From positions 5,055,001 through 5,119,000 of the forward strand of contig OX439005.1 of the NCBI GenBank assembly GCA_949316495.1: a DNA stretch of 64,000 nt. The letters are read 5' to 3'. Origin of the DNA: Amphiduros pacificus (taxonomy: Eukaryota; Annelida; Polychaeta; Phyllodocida; Hesionidae). Under the pieces are notes generated by a model. It saw only the letters and a program-made list of their open reading frames with translations. It was not told the DNA's origin and did not search any database. The position numbers were made by a program, and so were the translations under genes. The stretch's first letter is position 1, and each line of letters opens with the position of its first letter. This document shows positions 35,201-47,824 of the stretch, piece after piece.

Positions 35201-38200
35201 GTCACCCACATAGGTCCATCCCAGTCATCCACATAGGTCCATCCCAGTCACCCACATAGGTCCATACCAGTCATCCACATAGGTCCATCCCTGTAATCCC
35301 ATAGGTCCATCCCAGTCATCCACATAGGTCCATCCCTGTCATCCACATAGGTCCATCCCTGTAATCCCATAGGTCCATCCCAGTCATCCACATTGGTCCA
35401 TCCCAGTCATCCACATAGGTCTATCCCTGTCACCCACATAGGTCCATCCCTGTCATCCATATAGGTCCATCCCAGTCACCCACATAGGTCCATCCCAGTC
35501 ATCCACATAGGTCCATCCATGTCATCCACATAGGTCCATCCCTGTCACCCACATAGGTCCATCCCAGTCATCCACATAGGTCCATCCATGTCATCCACAT
35601 AGGTCCATCCCTGTCACCCACATAGGTCCATCCCAGTCACCCACATAGGTCCATCCCTGTCATCCATATAGGTCCATCCCAGTCATCCACATAGGTCCAT
35701 CCCTGTAATCCCATAGGTCCATCCCAGTCATCCACATAGGTCCATCCATGTCATCCACATAGGTCCATCCCTGTCACCCACATAGGTCCATCCCAGTCAT
35801 CCACATAGGTCCATCCCTGTCATCCATATAGGTCCATCCCAGTCATCCACATAGGTCCATCCCTGTCACCCACATAGGTCCATCCCAGTCATCCACATAG
35901 GTCCATCCCTGTCATCCATATAGGTCCATCCCAGTCATCCACATAGGTCCATCCATGTCATCCACATAGGTCCATCCCTGTCACCCACATAGGTCCATCC
36001 CAGTCACCCACATAGGTCCATCCCAGTCACCCACATAGGTCCATCCCTGTAATCCCATAGGTCCATCCCAGTCATCCACATAGGTCCATCCCTCCCAGTC
36101 ATCCACATAGGTCCATCCCTGTCATCCACATAGGTCCATCCCTGTCATCCACATAGGTCCATCCCTGTCATCCACATTGGTCCATCCCTGTCATCCACAT
36201 AGGTCCATCCCTCCCAGTCATCCACATAGGTCCATCCCTGTCATCCACATAGGTCCATCCCTCCCAGTCATCCACATAGGTCTATCCCTGTCATCCACAT
36301 AGGTCCATCCCTGTCATCCACATTGGTCCATCCCTGTCATCCACATAGGTCCATAGGTCCATCCCAGTCACCCACATAGGTCCATCCCTGTCGTCCACAT
36401 TGGTCCATCCCAGTCACCCACATAGGTCCATCCCTGTCGTCCACATAGGTCCATCCCTGTCACCAACATAGTTCAATCCCTGTCATCCACATAGGTCCAT
36501 CCCAGTCATCCACATAGGTCCATCCCTGTCATCCACATAGGTCCATCCCTCCCAGTCATCCACATAGGTCCATCCCTGTCATCCACATAGGTCCATCCCT
36601 CCCAGTCATCCACATAGGTCTATCCCTGTCATCCACATAGGTCCATCCCTGTCATCCACATTGGTCCATCCCTGTCATCCACATAGGTCCATAGGTCCAT
36701 CCCAGTCACCCACATAGGTCCATCCCTGTCGTCCACATTGGTCCATCCCAGTCACCCACATAGGTCCATCCCTGTCGTCCACATAGGTCCATCCCTGTCA
36801 CCAACATAGTTCAATCCCTGTCATCCACATAGGTCCATCCCAGTCATCCACATAGGTCCATCCCTGTCATCCACATAGGTCCATCCCAGTCACCCACATA
36901 GATCCATCCCAGTCAACCACATAGGTCCATACCTGCCATCCACATAGGTCCATCCCTGTCATCCACATAGGTCCATCCCTGTCATCCACATAGGTCCATC
37001 CCAGTCATCCACATAGGTCCATCCCTGTCATCCACATAGGTCCATCCCAGTCACCCACATAGGTCCATCCCAGTCATCCACATAGGTCTATCCCTGTCAT
37101 CCACATAGGTCCATCCCTGTCATCCACATAGGTCCATCCCAGTCATCCACATAGGTCCATCCCTGTCATCCACATAGGTCCATCCCAGTCACCCACATAG
37201 GTCCATCCCAGTCATCCACATAGGTCTATCCCTGTCATCCACATAGGTCCATCCCTGTCATCCACATAGGTCCATCCCAGTCATCCACATAGGTCCATCC
37301 CTGTCATCCACATAGGTCCATCCCAGTCACCCACATAGGTCCATCCCTGTCACCAACATAGTTCAATCCCTGTCATCCACATAGGCCCATCCCAGTCATC
37401 CACATAGGTCCATCCCAGTCATCCACATAGGTCCATCCCAGTCACCCACATAGGTCCATCCCAGTCATCCACATAGGTCCATCCCAGTCATCCACATAGG
37501 TCCATCCCTGTCATCCACATAGGTCCATCCCTGTCATCCACATTGGTCCATCCCAGTCACCCACATAGGTCCATCCCAGTCATCCACATAGGTCCATCCC
37601 AGTCACCCACATAGGTCCATACCAGTCATCCACATAGGTCCATCCCTGTAATCCCATAGGTCCATCCCAGTCATCCACATAGGTCCATCCCTGTCATCCA
37701 CATAGGTCCATCCCTGTAATCCCATAGGTCCATCCCAGTCATCCACATTGGTCCATCCCAGTCATCCACATAGGTCTATCCCTGTCACCCACATAGGTCC
37801 ATCCCTGTCATCCATATAGGTCCATCCCAGTCATCCACATAGGTCCATCCCTGTAATCCCATAGGTCCATCCCAGTCATCCACATAGGTCCATCCCTGTC
37901 ATCCACATAGGTCCATCCCTGTAATCCCATAGGTCCATCCCAGTCATCCACATAGGTCCATCCCTGTCATCCACATAGGTCCATCCCTGTAATCCCATAG
38001 GTCCATCCCAGTCATCCACATTGGTCCATCCCAGTCATCCACATAGGTCCATCCCTGTCATCCACATAGGTCCATCCCTGTCATCCATATAGGTCCATCC
38101 CAGTCATCCACATAGGTCCATCCCTGTAATCCCATAGGTCCATCCCAGTCATCCACATAGGTCCATCCCTGTCATCCACATAGGTCCATCCCTGTCATCC

Positions 38201-38979
38201 ACATAGGTCCATCCCTGTCATCCACATAGGTCCATCCCAGTCATCCACATTGGTCCATCCCAGTCATCCACATAGGTCCATCCAAGTCATCCACATTGGT
38301 CCATCCCTGTCATCCACATAGGTCCATCCCTGTCATCCACATAGGTCCATCCCTGTCATCCACATAGGTCCATCCCAGTCAGCCACATAGGTCCATCCCT
38401 GTCATCCACATAGGTCCATCCAAGTCATCCACATAGGTCCATCCCAGTCATCCACATAGGTCCATCCCAGGCACCCACATAGGTCCATTCCTGTCATCCA
38501 CATAGGTCCATCCCTGTCATCCACATAGGTCCATCCCTGTCATCCACATTGGTCCATCCCTGTCATCCACATAGGTCCATCCCTGTCATCCACATAGGTC
38601 CATCCCTGTCATCCACATAGGTCCATCCCAGGCACCCACATAGGTCCATTCCTGTCACCCACATAGGTCCATCCCTGTCATCCACATAGGTCCATCCCTG
38701 TCATCCACATAGGTCCATCCCAGTCATCCTCATAGGTCCATCCCAGTCATCCACATAGGTCTATCCCTGTCATCCACATAGGTCCATCCCAGTCATCCAC
38801 ATAGGTCCATCCCAGTCATCCACATAGGTCCATCCCTGTCATCCACATAGGTCCATCCCTGTCATCCACATAGGTCCATCCCTGTCATCCACATAGGTCC
38901 ATCCCAGTCATCCACATAGGTCCATCCCTGTCATCCACATAGGTCCATCCCAGTCAGCCACATAGGTCCACCCCAGTCC
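29241..38979. repeat. 9.7-kb minisatellite/satellite array, 23-bp unit, with higher-order structure
   Basis: More than 400 tandem copies of a 23-bp unit (CATCCACATAGGTCCATCCC plus TGT or AGT). Variants recur in fixed order. CACCAACATAGTTCAATCC occurs at 31703, 32041, 34106, 34444, 34996, 36461, 36799 and 37351, and TAGATCCATCCCAGTCAACC at 32141, 34544 and 36899, so blocks of 2403, 2355 and 338 bp are themselves repeated. Intergenic, between two convergent transcription units. Confidence 0.97.
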
Positions 38980-39961
38980 ACAAGTTATCCCTCTCTCATT
39001 TCAATTTAACAACATCAAACCACAATTCTAAAATCTTCAAATTTAAAACTGCAGGAATTAAAGAATATAAATATTAATACAATTATATACTTTAAATGAT
39101 CAATGTAGATCCTAAATTTTACCTAGATTACTAAATATAAATTACTTCGGTATGCATTTTTTGCGGATGTATCCAATATTTTCAAACAACCCATTAAATA
39201 AAAATATATCAGGCCATAAAATTAATAATTTATTAGTATTCAAACCTATTCGAGCCAATATTTATAGTACACATTCAATATGCTGCCTTCTATTGATTAT
39301 TTGTTTCATAAATTGTGTATTATTATTATGTTCTATGTGACAAACTCGCTTTAACAGCTCATATGTATTACTTGTGTCCTTCAACTCATATATAAAAAAT
39401 ACTCAGTTACAAAACTTGCATCACCTCACAGTATAATTTATTAACATTCTTCCTTGTTAACTGACACAATGTACTGCACCCTATTCCAGCATAGATATAA
39501 ACTGCACTCATTTTGTTATTGCTTTTTCAGATTAATATTGTCCGACTAACACTCAGCAAACTAATCTATTAGTAAGCACAAATATAAACACACAATTAAA
39601 AACTATCATTTATTAACGTGCAATTTTCCAAACCCTATTTGAGAAAAACATAAACTACATTCATATTTATATTACTTTTTTTAGATTAACTTCGCTGTAC
39701 TGGTATTTGGCAAGCCAATTAACTTACTTCATTGTTAATTTATTTACTTCATACAATTTTGAACAAATATATCAACTCTTTCTGCCTGACAACATCCACA
39801 TATTTCACGTGTTGTTCCATTGAGAGAATATACCAAACCTTGAAAGAAATGTTTTTGGTATGGAACCAGTGTGCAAGGTGAATATCTTTAAAAAGTTGTA
39901 GAATATTCTGACATTATTGAGGTTTGCCATGGGCCATGGCCTTTGGCAAGAGTACAAGTGG

Positions 39962-40032
<71 letters not shown>

Positions 40033-40155
40033 TATCCTACAATGTATCTATATGAATCCTACAAGTAGGTCTCATCATGAAATGACTGAAATACTGTGAT
40101 GTGATGTGATGTAAGACCCCACATGAATAAAGCAAATGACATATTTCACCAGAGT
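38980..40155. other. AT-rich DNA 3' of lectin gene A
   Basis: Holds a (CA)n tract at 39964-40027 and, at 40046-40116, a copy of a dispersed repeat also found at 60340-60403. Likely includes the 3' UTR of lectin gene A. Confidence 0.5.
40046..40116 (-). repeat. Dispersed repeat copy (partner at 60340)
   Basis: On the - strand it reads GGGGTCTTACATCAC ... ATTTCAGTCATTTCATGATG then AGACCTACTTGTAG; 60340-60403 reads the same on the + strand with few changes. I recall similar TTTG-tailed GGGGTTTTAC elements in mollusc genomes. Confidence 0.55.
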
Positions 40156-43100
40156 TTATAAGATATCTTTGATATCTGTGTATATTTCACAAATGACTCC
40201 CACCGGATAATCACACGGAATGTCGTTCCAGAGTGTGTTGTGGCCGAGTTCAGCACAATGCTCACCGCCATCGTAATTGTTTGGTTCATAGTTGTTCCAG
40301 TTTGTGAAGTTAGGGCTGAGCGCTGTTCTTCTTACCACCCATACTCCCTCCTCCTCTGCGTCCGTCAGGTCAATCCAGTAACGACCCAGTACATCTTAAA
40401 ATGAGCAAATAACTTGAAATATTGTATGTATGGAATTAACATTGAGTTGATATTTTATATAGCACATCATCTCTTTTGGTTAATTTCATTGGGCCTGTTG
40501 TAAAAAGTATCGTTATAAAGTTAATATATAAGATATCTGTGCAATGGCCTTTAATTCTAACATGCCTTTTGACATGTTGTTTACTTTTTATGTTCATATC
40601 TGATATAGAATGGGTATGTTTTATCATCAATGGGGTTTTAGCTCTCTATTTTGAAGTCAGGCAAAACTCATGTTGAAATATTTCTCTTGGATGTTGAAGT
40701 ATTTCTATAGGATGTTGAAGTATTTCTCTAGGATGTTGAAGTATTTCTCTATGATGTTGAAGTATTTCTATAGGATGTTGAAGTATTTCTCTAGGATGTT
40801 GAAGTATTTCTCTAGGATGTTGAAGTATTTCTCTAGGATGTTGAAGTATTTCTCTTGGATGTTAAAGTATTTCTCTAGGATGTTGAAGTATTTCTCTAGG
40901 ATGTTGAAGTATTTCTCTAGGATGTTGAAGTATTTCTATAGGATGTTGAAGTATTTCTCTTGGATGTTGAAGTATTTCTCTTGGATGTTGAAGTATTTCT
41001 TTTGGATGTTGAAGTATTACTCTAGGATGTTGAAGTATTTCTCTAGGATGTTGAAGTATTTCTATAGGATGTTGAAATATTTCTCTAGGATGTTGAAGTA
41101 TTTCTCTAGGATGTTGAAATATTTCTCTTGGATGTTGAAGTATTTCTCTTGGATGTTGAAGTATTTCTCTAGGATGTTGAAATATTTCTCTTGGATGTTG
41201 AAGTATTTCTATAGGATGTTGAAGTATCTAGGATGTTGAAGTATTTTTCTAGGATGTTGAAGTATTTCCCTAGGATGTTGAAGTATTTCTCTAGGATGTT
41301 GAAGTATTTCTCTTGGATGTTGAAGTATTTCTCTTGGATGTTGAAATATTTCTCATGGATGTTGAAATATTTCTCTAGGATGTTGAAGTATTTCTCTAGG
41401 ATGTTGAAATATTTCGCATGGATGTTGAAGTATTTCGCATGGATGTTGAAGTATTTCTCTTGGATGTTGAAGTATTTCTCTAGGATGTTGAAGTATTTCT
41501 CTTGGATGTTGAAGTACTTCTCTTGGATGTTGAAGTATTTCTCTAGGATGTTGAAGTATTTCTCTTGGATGTTGAAGTATTTCTCTTGGATGTTGAAGTA
41601 TTTCTCTAGGATGTTGAAGTATTTCTCTTGGATGTTGAAGTATTTCTCTAGGATGTTGAAGTATTTCTCATGGATGTTGAAGTATCTCTCTTGGATGTTG
41701 AAGTATTTCTCTAGGATGTTGAAGTATTTCTCTAGGATGTTGAAGTATTTCTCTAGGATGTTGAAGTATATCTCTTGGATGTTCAAGTATTTCTCTTGGA
41801 TGTTGAAGTATTTCTCTAGGATGTTGAAGTATTTCTCTAGGATGTTGAAAAACCAGCATGCAGGAGACCAAAGTGTGGTTGGAGTAACAATTACTCATTC
41901 AAATATCAAATATGGACAATGTATTGCATTGAACTTAATGGCCTCATTCAGTATTCAATTACAGTCGATAAACATTCAGAATGACTAGAGACCTGGACCC
42001 AGACCTGGCATATACATCTACAGTCACATATACTATTCAATTTGTATTTTAAATATATTCACATTCCCTGTGAGACCAAATTGCTCATTCTGCGTTTTTC
42101 TTTGTTTGAGGTTTTTATTTGATGTACCATCACTCCTTTATATCATACATGATGTACAAATACATATTCAAGAACTTATTCATATTCATGAACTTTAATA
42201 TGAACCTTAATTTTGTTATGAACAATTAAAAAAAATCAATACCCTTTTCAGCAAGAAAGTCAGCAATTGCCTTTTGCTCCTCTTCACTTTCAATATGCAT
42301 TATATGAGCTCCACTCTCTTTGCAGAGGTCATAGTGATGTGAGTATGTATTAGGTTCCCTCACTATTTTGTAGCAAATGTGTTGCACATTGATAAAATCA
42401 ACTGGACATGACCCCTCTGAAATAGAATTAAATAATGTAGGGTAAATAGGTTTATACCTCAGTGATGCGCGTATTTATGCGATTTCGAATGAATACGCGC
42501 ATGTCAATTATTTGTAAAGTATTGATTAGCCATCTTTAGACTGGTTCCCCATCGAGTGTCAAGAACATCGTGTATATACACAGATGGCGGCAACCAGTCT
42601 ATGGCTGTACGCGCCATTTTCGGGTCACGTGACGGGATCAAATGAGGTGCGCTTTGTTTACAAATGTTTGTAACGATAAATATCTTGTTTCATGTATCAT
42701 TTTTTTAAAATACAGTAGTTGTCTGAGGTATAAAAACAAAACATACACTCGTCGGTCAGCTGTGTGAGCGGATTCAGTGAGTTGGTGATGGGTATCCGTG
42801 ATGGGTATCCGTCCGCAATCACCAACTCACTGAATCCGCTCACCCAGCTTCCCGACTTGGTATGTTTTGTTATAAGATCTGAAAATCAAATGTCTTCATG
42901 ATCTTTATATTTGTAAATGGTTGCTTTCAAAAGAACCTGCAAAATATAAAAGATAAAAGGTTAAAGCATTCATGAAATGAGGTTTTCAAGCACTTTTTCC
43001 TTGCATAATATAAATGTTTATACATCAAACGTTGTGATCAAATGTTATTACCCATCATAGTTTGCCTACATAAACTTCTCCTGAAATCATCCATTGGACA

Positions 43101-45879
43101 CTCTCAACAAACTTTGTTCAGTTGACAAATGATCTTGTGCAAACACCTGCTTAGTAAAGTCTTGCTAACAGTAGGGCACCTTTAGATTGGGACAATGGGG
43201 TTATTTGGCTTACAGAGTCCTGTTTACCCATCAATGTTTGTCCAATGGTAGAGGCCTAACACCCTGACAGACCACAATAGAGGTCACATGATTGTATACA
43301 TGTGTCCACCTGGTGTTCAAAAGAGTACAGCCAGTACTTGTGAGATAGCTTGCTTGTATCACATTTTCATGGCCTATCATTTAAGCATACCCCAAACCTA
43401 TACAGAATTGCCTGTGACCTCTGTGGTTTCATGGATGATTTAAAGGGATTAAGCAGTGATTTTGAAAAATATGTCTAAGTATCATAGTTTAATGATAAAA
43501 AATATGTGTATATATTTTGTTTTGGTTGATGCACACCAGTAAGTGTCTGTAAAACCTATTTGAACAGGAAACTAATTTATAGTCCCCACACTTCTTTCTT
43601 GGCGTCATTTTTCTGTGGAGTGTGATCATAGAGGCACTGAAAGGTAAAATAATCACAAAACTGTGATACAAATAACTCCCTGAAATGAACCAGAGTACAC
43701 CTGCCATGAGTATTGTGTTTTATTGAAAGTGCCAAGCATTGTGCAGTACTCTTGTGACCACTGTTATAGTCCATAAGGATCTAGTATAAGACTCATCTAC
43801 GTTAAAATGGCACAGATATTTATGTAGGCAATATGGTGGGTAATGACATATGATAAGAAAGTTTATGGTTTATACATTTATGTTTTTGGAGGAAAACATG
43901 ATTGAAAATTTGATTTCATGAAAGCTTTAAGAGATCATGCAAAAAAGATCAACCTGTTTCACAAAAGGCATCCAAAAAAGGAGGCCTGCAGACACAGTGA
44001 GTCCCCAAGATACTGTCCATACAAGTAGCCCCATTCATACATCTGCTGCAGTCACCTGGTAATATGCAATTATAACATAGTCTCATGAACATAGACATCT
44101 ACAGTATTTATCAGTTATTGTAAGACCAATACTCCCAAAGATGTATAAACATTATTTACCTGCTATTAATCCAACATTGATTTCACAGATTTGCCACAGG
44201 CTTATGCCTGTCCTTATCCACTCAGCCTTCTGCATGCTGATATGTACAGATTCACATGTCTGAGGACATATGCACTCATAATGACATATTGTCAGACCAT
44301 TGTCTGCTATGGTGCTGCCATGATTTAAGCATTGGACATGGTATTCTCCACATGAAGTTCTGGCATAAACCAAAACTGGTGGTTCCTCACATAAAATCTT
44401 CAATCCATTAATAATGACCTGGACTTGAAAGGTAATTATGTTTTTGATTGGTTCTGACAGGGCTATATCCATTATTGAAAAATCCTCTTCATAGTTGAAA
44501 ATGTAGTCACATGTGGAGACATTCATATCAACCATTTTTTCGGTCATGTACATCCATGTTTTAGAGAACCCTGGAAGTGAATACATATTGTCCTGGACCA
44601 CTAAAAATGATTAGTGCTGTTATAAATTAATGAAATGAAGAGATGTGGACCAGAATGATCAGATAGAGGGCTAGGGCACGAGGAAGGGTGATGGAGTCAG
44701 GGTTAAGTCATGAAAAAGGGCGTTAGGGTAGAGTTATGGGGTAGATTGAGTGATAAAATAGACGGATATGATAGATCTAGAGTGATGGGGTATAAGTGAT
44801 GAGTTTGTATGAAGTAGTGATAACAAAGAGAGCTGCGTTGGTGTCTAATTAAGTAGTGGGATTTGGTAGAGGAGATTTAGCGATATTTTGAGTGATGAGG
44901 TAGTTTGATGAGGTAGTGTGATGAGGTAGTGTGATGAGGTAGTGTGATGAGATAGTGTGATGAGGTAAAGTTTGATGAGGTACTGTGATGAATTTATTTA
45001 CACAAATAGACACAGTGAGGTGGTAGACACAGTGAGGAGGTAGACACAGTGAGAAGGTAGACACAGTGAGGAGGTAAACATAGTCAGGAGGTAGACACAG
45101 TGAGTAGGTAGACACAGTGAGGAGGTAGACACAGTGAGTAGGTAGACACAGTGAGGAGGTAGACACAGTGAGGAGGTAGACACAGTGAGGAGGTAGACAC
45201 AGTGAGGAGGTAAACATAGTCAGGAGGTAGACACAGTGAGGTGGTAGACACAGTGAGGTGGTAGACACAGTGAGGTGGTTGACACAGTGAGGAGGAAGAC
45301 ACACAGTGATGAGTTAGACACACAGTGAGGTGGTAGACACAGTGAGGAGGTAGACACAGTGAGGTGGTAGACACAGTCAGGTGGTAGACACAGTGAGGAG
45401 TTAGACACACAGTGAGGAGGTAGACACAGTGAGGAGGTAGACACAGTGAGGAGGTAGACACAGTGAGGTGGTTGACACAGTGAGGAGGAAGACACACAGT
45501 GAGGAGGTAGACACAGTGAGGTGGTTGACACAGTGAGGAGGAAGACACACAGTGAGGAGTTAGACACACAGTGAGGAGGTAGACACAGTGAGGAGGTAGA
45601 CACAGTGAGGAGGTAGACACAGTGAGGTGGTTGACACAGTGAGGAGGAAGACACACAGTGAGGAGGTAGACACAGTGAGGTGGTTGACACAGTGAGGTGG
45701 TTGACACAGTGATGAAGCAGGTACAGGGAAGACATAGAAAACATGATTGCATTCTCAAGCCAGACCCTGAGCAAAGCAATGTCAATGATGAATATGAATA
45801 GTTTCTGTAACACTGCTTGATTTTTCACGTACTTACCTGTATTGAATATCAATAAACACAAGCAAAACCGTAAAAGCAT
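40156..45879 (-). CDS. Secreted C-type lectin, gene A (signal peptide, nine-cysteine domain, EGF, CTLD)
   Basis: Five exons on the - strand: 45879-45837 (signal peptide MLLRFCLCLLIFNTG), 44570-44160 (137-residue nine-cysteine domain), 44055-43954 (EGF-like, six cysteines), 42416-42243 and 40394-40156 (lectin domain, stop at 40158-40156). All have AG/GT borders and every join is phase 1; total 322 residues. The lectin domain has the six cysteines of long-form CTLDs, WIDL in the place of WIGL, EPN (mannose-type Ca site) and WND. Such proteins are secreted, calcium-dependent glycan binders, often immune or shell/egg-coat proteins in molluscs; the role here is not shown. It differs from B-D in a longer C-terminal tail (YTDIKDIL). 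Its introns hold two minisatellites and two MITE-like palindromes. Confidence 0.85.
40671..41850. repeat. 21-bp minisatellite in the last intron of lectin gene A
   Basis: About 56 copies of ATGTTGAAGTATTTCTCTAGG. Because the unit is 21 bp and stop-free, both strands show long seven-residue repeat frames (MLKYFSR / NILEKYF). They are not called as genes. Confidence 0.96.
42451..42734. mobile_element. MITE-like element with 12-bp perfect terminal inverted repeats
   Basis: TTTATACCTCAG at 42451-42462 and CTGAGGTATAAA at 42723-42734. A subterminal hairpin has ATGCGCGTATT (42465-42475) pairing with AATACGCGCAT (42492-42502). 284 bp, no coding capacity, inside the lectin A intron between the EGF exon and the first lectin exon. 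Confidence 0.6.
42735..42871. mobile_element. Second palindromic element next to the first
   Basis: Outer arms AACAAAACATAC (42735-42746) and GTATGTTTTGTT (42860-42871); inner arms of 25 bp, perfect, at 42765-42789 and 42818-42842, enclosing a short duplicated ATGGGTATCCGT. It abuts the element above and may be nested with it. Confidence 0.55.
42872..43953. other. Intronic DNA of lectin gene A
   Basis: AT-rich, no exon or repeat recognised. Confidence 0.5.
44885..45716. repeat. 17-bp minisatellite in intron 1 of lectin gene A
   Basis: Begins as GTGATGAGGTAGT units (44885-44985), then about 40 copies of GAGGTAGACACAGTGAG with variants (ggtggttgac, ggaagacacac) to 45716. Intron 1 of genes B and C carries scattered TGATGAGGTAG motifs at the same place. 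Confidence 0.93.
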
Positions 45880-45983
45880 TTTGTCAGTAAAAGCTAAGAA
45901 GATATCACATGAATTAAATGTATTCTGATAGCAAAGCTCGCCACATACAAACGGCCATTAACTATTACTGGCAGTTATGCTGG

Positions 45984-45990
<7 letters not shown>

Positions 45991-46059
<69 letters not shown>
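45991..46059. repeat. (TA)n tract in the lectin A promoter
   Basis: Pure TA repeat starting about 112 bases upstream of the lectin A ATG; in gene B the aligned place holds a short TATATA. See findings. Confidence 0.9.
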
Positions 46060-46062
<3 letters not shown>

Positions 46063-46337
46063 CAAATGTTACGGACAATCCTTTCCAATGAATATTAATC
46101 AAATTATCACTCTTCTGTATGAATTGTTGATACTAGTTGTAGGCAATACATCAAGCCTATGAAGCTATAAGGATTAAGTTGATTGATTTAATGAATTTGC
46201 ATCTAGATATATATTAAATATTAAATATAAGGTATGATGAAAATCTCTCTTAATTAGATAATTTTTCATCAAAAAGTACCTTTTTTCCAAATATAGAAAA
46301 AAAATTATCAGGTCGACTTTCAAGCCTTTTACCCAGT

Positions 46338-46447
46338 GTGAAAGTAACACTGCCGGCAGTGGGAGTTGAACCCTCCACCTCTCGTCCTCCACTTATTTAA
46401 CCAACAAAGGCACAGATCCTACACTCTACCAACTGTGCTAGTGGGGT
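46338..46447 (-). mobile_element. tRNA-derived SINE head
   Basis: On the - strand TAGCACAGTTGGTAGAGTG is an RNA polymerase III A box and GGTTCAACTCC a B box, about 57 bases apart. The A-B distance is longer than in a normal tRNA and the acceptor stem does not close, so this is a SINE or tRNA relic, not a tRNA gene. The tail may run down to about 46170. Confidence 0.6.
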
Positions 46448-46924
46448 CGGTCCAAATATAGAATATATAAGAGAACAATAAAGACATTCTATAGGAGCTG
46501 CGTTGTAAAATCTTTTAGAACTACAGGTATTCAAATAGACTATGCAACAAAGTTTGAATGTGAGATGACCAATATCTTTGGACTCCACACAAGAAAGATT
46601 TTCAATGATGAAATTATCAAAATATATTTTATATATATTTGTAGCTGATTTTAGGGGGTCTATCTGTAGTCTATCAACACACTCTTACGCTTTGAACCAC
46701 AGAGGTCTATCTGATACCAGACTTTTTCTAAGCTCTGACAACAGTCTTGACTGGAAAACGTTCGCGAGCTCAGGGCACATTTAACTGTTGAGCATCCCTT
46801 CACGGCTGTCTGTGTCAAGTGTTTGAGACTGATACCTAATATTTCTGTTTTTATTCTTGATTATTTCACTATCTGTGTCTGGAACTACACAGCAAGCAGG
46901 TACCTTCCTAACCTGTTTGCTCAG

Positions 46925-47805
46925 GCTACCTACCTCGACACTGTCCATACCCAGCGGACAGCTACCTACCTAGACACTGTCCATACCAAGCAGGCAGCTA
47001 CCTACCTAGACACTGTCCATACCAAGCAGGCAGCTACCTACCCAGACATTGTCCATACCAAGCAGGCAGCTACCTACCTAGACACTGTCCATACCAAGCA
47101 GGCAGCTACCTACCCAGGCACTGTCCATACCAAGCAGGCAGCTACCTACCTAGACACTGTCCATACCAAGCAGGCAGCTACCTACCTAGACACTGTCCAT
47201 ACCAAGCAGGCAGCTACCTACCTAGACACTGTCCATACCAAGCAGGCAGCTACCTACCTAGACACTGTCCATACCCAGCAGACAGCTACCTACCCAGGCA
47301 CTGTCCATACCAAGCAGGCAGCTACCTACCTAGACACTGTCCATACCAAGCAGGCAGCTACCTACCTAGACACTGTCCATACCAAGCAGGCAGCTACCTA
47401 CCTAGACACTGTCCATACCCAGCAGACAGCTACCTACCCAGGCACTGTCCATACCAAGCAGGCAGCTACCTACCCAGGCACTGTCCATACCAAGCAGGCA
47501 GCTACCTACCTAGGCACTGTCCATACCAAGCAGGCAGCTACCTACCTAGACACTGTCCATACCAAGCAGGCAGCTACCTACCCAGGCACTGTCCATACCA
47601 AGCAGGCAGCTACCTACCCAGACACTGTCCATACCAAGCAGGCAGCTACCTACCTATACACTGTCCATACCAAGCAGGCAGCTACCTACCTAGACACTGT
47701 CCATACCAAGCAGGCAGCTACCTACCCAGGCACTGTCCATACCAAGCAGGCAGCTACCTACCTAGACACTGTCCATACCAAGCAGGCAGCTACCTACCTA
47801 GCTCC
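46925..47805. repeat. 36-bp minisatellite
   Basis: About 24 copies of CTACCTACCTAGACACTGTC plus CATACCAAGCAGGCAG. It is open as TYLDTVHTKQAA twelve-residue repeats over 331 codons, a by-product of unit length. It ends within 25 bases of a LINE fragment. Confidence 0.94.
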
Positions 47806-47824
47806 TCTAACTCATTAAAAACTC

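Noticed and set aside
29241-38979. CRISPR-like regular repeats
   Set aside because: Units are contiguous 23-mers without unique spacers, in a eukaryotic context; this is a satellite.
45084-45879. Minus-strand 233- and 219-codon frames rich in HCVYLLTVS
   Set aside because: They start in or above the lectin A signal-peptide exon and run into the 17-bp intronic minisatellite; only the first 43 bases of the 45879 frame are coding.
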